This document shows, one piece after another, positions 7,239 to 9,651 of a stretch of DNA of 9,651 nt. Source of the stretch: Deltaproteobacteria bacterium CG_4_8_14_3_um_filter_43_13 (GTDB lineage: Bacteria; Desulfobacterota; UBA8473); the NCBI GenBank assembly GCA_002782605.1, contig PFIF01000108.1:1-9651 (forward strand), given 5' to 3'. The notes beneath the pieces are model-generated. The model did no database searches, was not told the origin of the DNA, and saw nothing but the letters and a program-made list of their open reading frames with translations. Each line of letters starts with the position of its first letter. The first letter of the stretch is position 1. A program made the translations under genes and the position numbers.

Positions 7239-7243
7239 AGGAG
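7239..7243 (+). promoter_or_regulatory. Ribosome binding site of hdrA
   Basis: AGGAG with a 7-nt spacer to the ATG at 7251 is the clearest Shine-Dalgarno sequence in the window and fixes the hdrA start. It directly follows the GC-rich hairpin. Unlike the upstream genes, hdrA is not overlapped by or close to the preceding stop, so it relies on its own ribosome-binding site. Confidence 0.75.
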
Positions 7244-7250
7244 CAATTAG

Positions 7251-9651
7251 ATGTCTGAAGTTTCAAGTTCAAATGGTGAATTGAGGATCGGTGTTTACGT
7301 CTGTCACTGTGGATTAAACATTGCGGGTACTGTTGATTGTGAGGCGGTGGCCCGCTTCGCAGAGAGCTTAGCAAATGTGGTAGTCGGGAGAGACAACCAG
7401 TATCTCTGTTCAGAACCAGGTCAGCAGTTGATTCAGAATGACATCAAAGAACACCATTTAAACAGGATAGTGGCAGCATCCTGTTCCCCCAGACTACATG
7501 AGCCTACCTTTAGGAGGGCCTGTTCAGAAGCAGGGTTAAACCCCTACCTGATGGAGATGGCCAATCTCAGAGAACAGTGCAGTTGGGTACATACCAACCA
7601 GCCCAGGGAGGCCACGGAAAAGGCCAAGGACCTTGTAAAAATGGCGGTTTCCAGGGCCCGTAAACTCCAACCTCAAGAGGAACTGAAGGTTCCGATCATT
7701 AAATCTACGCTGGTTATAGGAGGCGGAGTAGCTGGTATCCAGGCGGCTTTGGACCTGGCAGACAGCGGTTATCAGGTATATCTGGTGGAGAAAAAACCCA
7801 GCATAGGGGGAATCATGGCACAACTGGATAAAACATTCCCTACTATGGACTGCTCCATCTGAATTCTGGGACCTAAGATGATGGATGTCGGTCGACATCC
7901 CAGGATTAAGATGCTTACCCTCAGTGAAGTAAAATCCATTAGCGGTTACGTAGGAAATTTTAACGTAAAAGTAGTTAAAAAGGCCCGAATGGTGGATGAA
8001 AAGGAATGTACGGCATGCGGTGATTGCACCAAAGAGTGCCCTGTTGTCAAGCCCGATGAATTTGATATGGGGCTTAGTTCCCGGAATGCCATATACCTGC
8101 CTTTCCCCCAGGCAGTTCCTTCTGCCTATGTTATCAACCGGGAAGAGTGTCTGGGAAGTGATCCTATTATCTGCGGAAAGTGCATAAAGCTCTGTGAAAA
8201 GGGCTGCATTGATTTCGACATGAAGGACGAAGAGATCGAATTCAAGGTAGGTACAATCGTCGTTGCTACGGGTATGGATGTATACGATCCTTCTGAGATG
8301 GACGAATATGGATATACACGCTATGAAAACGTTATTACCAGTATGGAATTTGAAAGGCTCATCAATGCTGGAGGACCTACGAAGGGAGAGATCATCCGAC
8401 TAACTGACCGTAAGGTACCTCAATCGATTGCTTTTATCCAATGCGTCGGTTCTCGCTCTGTTGATAAAGGTGGAACCTATTGCAGTAATATCTGCTGCAT
8501 GAACACCGTCAAAGATACCCTGGTGCTCAAGGAGCACTACCCTGAAATGGACATAAAGGTGTTTTATATTGATATAAGGGCATCTGGTAAAGGTTTTGAG
8601 GACCTTTTCAGGAGAAGTAAGGGGGAAGGAGTCCGCTATATTCGGGGGCTTCCCGGGCAGATAAAGGAAGACCCACATACCAGAAACCTTGTCCTGTCAG
8701 TGGAGAATACTGCCACTAATAAGCTTCTGGAACATGAGGTTGAGATGGTGGTACTGTCTTTGGGGGTAAAGCCCTGTGAGGATGTTAAAGAGACCCAGGA
8801 GATGTTAGCCCTGCAGAGGACCTCGGATGGATTTTATCTGGAGGCACATCCCAAACTCCAGCCAGTTGATTCTGCTACAAAGGGAATATTCTTTGCCGGA
8901 TGTGCTGAAAGCCCCAAAGATATTAAGGATTCAGTAACTCAGGCTTCGGCCTCGGCTGCCCGGGCCATGCGACTGATGAATAGCGGAGAAATAACGGTAG
9001 AAGCGATAACCGCTGAGGTGCTTAAAGACGAATGTAAACTCTGTGGGGTATGTGTCAGGGTATGTCCTTACAATGCCATTACAATGGATAAGGACAATAA
9101 CATCCCGGCTCAGGTCATTCAGGCTGCCTGCTCAGGATGTGGTACCTGTGCTGCAGAGTGCCCCACCAATGCCATCTCCATGAGACACTTCACTGACAGC
9201 CAGATAGAAGGACAGATTGATTCATTGCTGGAGGAGGAGCCGGCGGAGAAGATTCTGGTCTTTGCCTGTAATTGGTGTTCCTATGCAGGCGCAGACTTTG
9301 CCGGTGTTTCCCGTTTGCAGTATCCTTCCAATGCCCGTCTCATTCGTACTATGTGCAGCGGCAGGGTAGATAAAAAATTTATCTGGCGGGCCTTTGAAAA
9401 GGGTGCCCCGGTAATCCTGGTTTCCGGCTGCCACTTTGGGGACTGTCACTATATCGATGCCAACCACTGGACCAAGAAAAGGGTAGAGAAGATATGGAAA
9501 AAGATGAAGAAATCAGGCATCCGTCCAGAACGACTGCAACTGGAATGGATAAGCGCAGCGGAGGGTATCCGTTTTTCTAATGTCATGAAAAGAATGGAAG
9601 AATTACGGGCTGGTGTTACCCCTGATGAGATAGAAGATACAAGGAAGATAC
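7251..9651 (+). CDS. hdrA: Selenocysteine-containing HdrA fused to a C-terminal MvhD/FlpD domain (3' end outside the window)
   Basis: HdrA is the FAD and iron-sulfur subunit of Hdr complexes and the site of flavin-based electron bifurcation in methanogens. Read through one in-frame UGA (7860-7862, residue 204), 800 residues are visible and the frame is still open at the window end. In order: HdrA N-terminal domain (C-H-C-G at 18-21, C-S-P at 78-80, N-L-R-E-Q-C-S-W-V-H at 105-114); FAD loop G-G-G-V-A-G at 157-162; D-C-S-I-Sec-I-L-G-P-K at 200-209, where homologues have C-S-x-C; ferredoxin insertion with Cys253, 256, 259, 263 and Cys300, 308, 311, 315, 319; I-Q-C-V-G-S-R at 396-402; C411-S-N-I-C-C416; F-F-A-G-C at 547-551; C-terminal [4Fe-4S] motifs Cys595-605 and Cys627-637; then an MvhD domain from about 667 (C-N-W-C-S-Y-A-G-A-D, M-C-S-G-R-V, G-C-H-F-G-D-C-H-Y). 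An ordinary gene caller would split or truncate this gene at the UGA. The protein is cytosolic and presumably partners the HdrCB fusion. Confidence 0.93.
7863..7907 (+). promoter_or_regulatory. Candidate bacterial SECIS element directing selenocysteine insertion at UGA 7860-7862
   Basis: Just after the UGA, a 7-bp perfect stem (GGATGTC 7883-7889 with GACATCC 7894-7900) closes on a GGTC apical loop (7890-7893). The loop lies 27 nt after the UGA, within the 16-37 nt range described for bacterial SECIS elements. Its GGUC loop is the same as in the E. coli fdhF SECIS as I recall it. An alternative longer fold pairs AATTCTGGGA (7862-7871) with TCCCAGGATT (7898-7907), leaving a TGTC/GACA inner stem with the same loop. 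The element is translated as part of hdrA. No folding program was run. Confidence 0.75.

Noticed and set aside
7251..7862. A stand-alone 203-residue HdrA fragment, i.e. hdrA as a pseudogene broken by a nonsense mutation.
   Set aside because: The stop is UGA at a conserved Cys position, a SECIS-like hairpin follows, and the same frame continues for 596 codons with all expected motifs intact. Selenocysteine explains this better.
7996..8187. A 63-residue open frame inside the hdrA region.
   Set aside because: It lies in a different frame from the clearly homologous HdrA reading frame and shows no recognisable motif; it is a shadow.

Overview
The window is one densely packed, plus-strand-only gene cluster of iron-sulfur and flavin redox enzymes. 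It has about 46-48% GC by eye. There are no RNA genes, transposases or CRISPR arrays. The gene content is a 2-oxoacid:ferredoxin oxidoreductase, heterodisulfide-reductase (Hdr) modules, FlpD/MvhD electron-transfer modules and a selenocysteine-containing HdrA. This suggests a strict anaerobe, most likely a sulfate-reducing or syntrophic member of the Desulfobacterota (former Deltaproteobacteria). The taxonomic call is an inference from gene content, not from a marker gene.

Layout. Positions 2-2096 hold korA (5' end cut by the window), korB and korC, the alpha, beta and gamma subunits of a 2-oxoglutarate-type synthase. Positions 2103-5495 encode an 1130-residue chimera. A GltD/NfnB-like FAD/NADPH oxidoreductase sits inside pieces of an HdrA-like protein whose own dinucleotide-binding loops look degenerate. 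Positions 5492-5983 encode a stand-alone MvhD/FlpD-like protein whose 5' end contains a palindromic repeat in frame. Positions 5996-7150 (possibly from 5987) encode a fused HdrC-HdrB protein with two complete CCG domains. A 100-bp gap follows, with a perfect 24-bp palindrome and a second copy of the GC-rich hairpin. Positions 7251-9651 encode HdrA fused at its C-terminus to a second MvhD/FlpD domain, running off the window end.

The HdrA frame is interrupted once, by UGA at 7860-7862. This lies exactly where HdrA proteins carry the second Cys of the C-S-x-C motif. The frame then stays open for 596 codons with unbroken HdrA and MvhD homology. A hairpin with a GGUC apical loop lies 20-37 nt after the UGA. 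The natural reading is one selenoprotein, HdrA(Sec)-MvhD, rather than a broken gene.

Three junctions are ATGA start/stop overlaps (korA/korB, korB/korC, chimera/mvhD) and the others up to 5996 are short, so the first six genes look like one transcriptional unit. A possible internal boundary lies before hdrA. Working together, the genes could form a cytosolic electron-bifurcating or confurcating machine. It would connect reduced ferredoxin and a 2-oxoacid, NADPH through the GltD-like module, and a disulfide or unknown acceptor at the HdrB-type clusters. No hydrogenase, formate dehydrogenase or ferredoxin subunit gene is visible in the window, so the physiological donor and acceptor are open.
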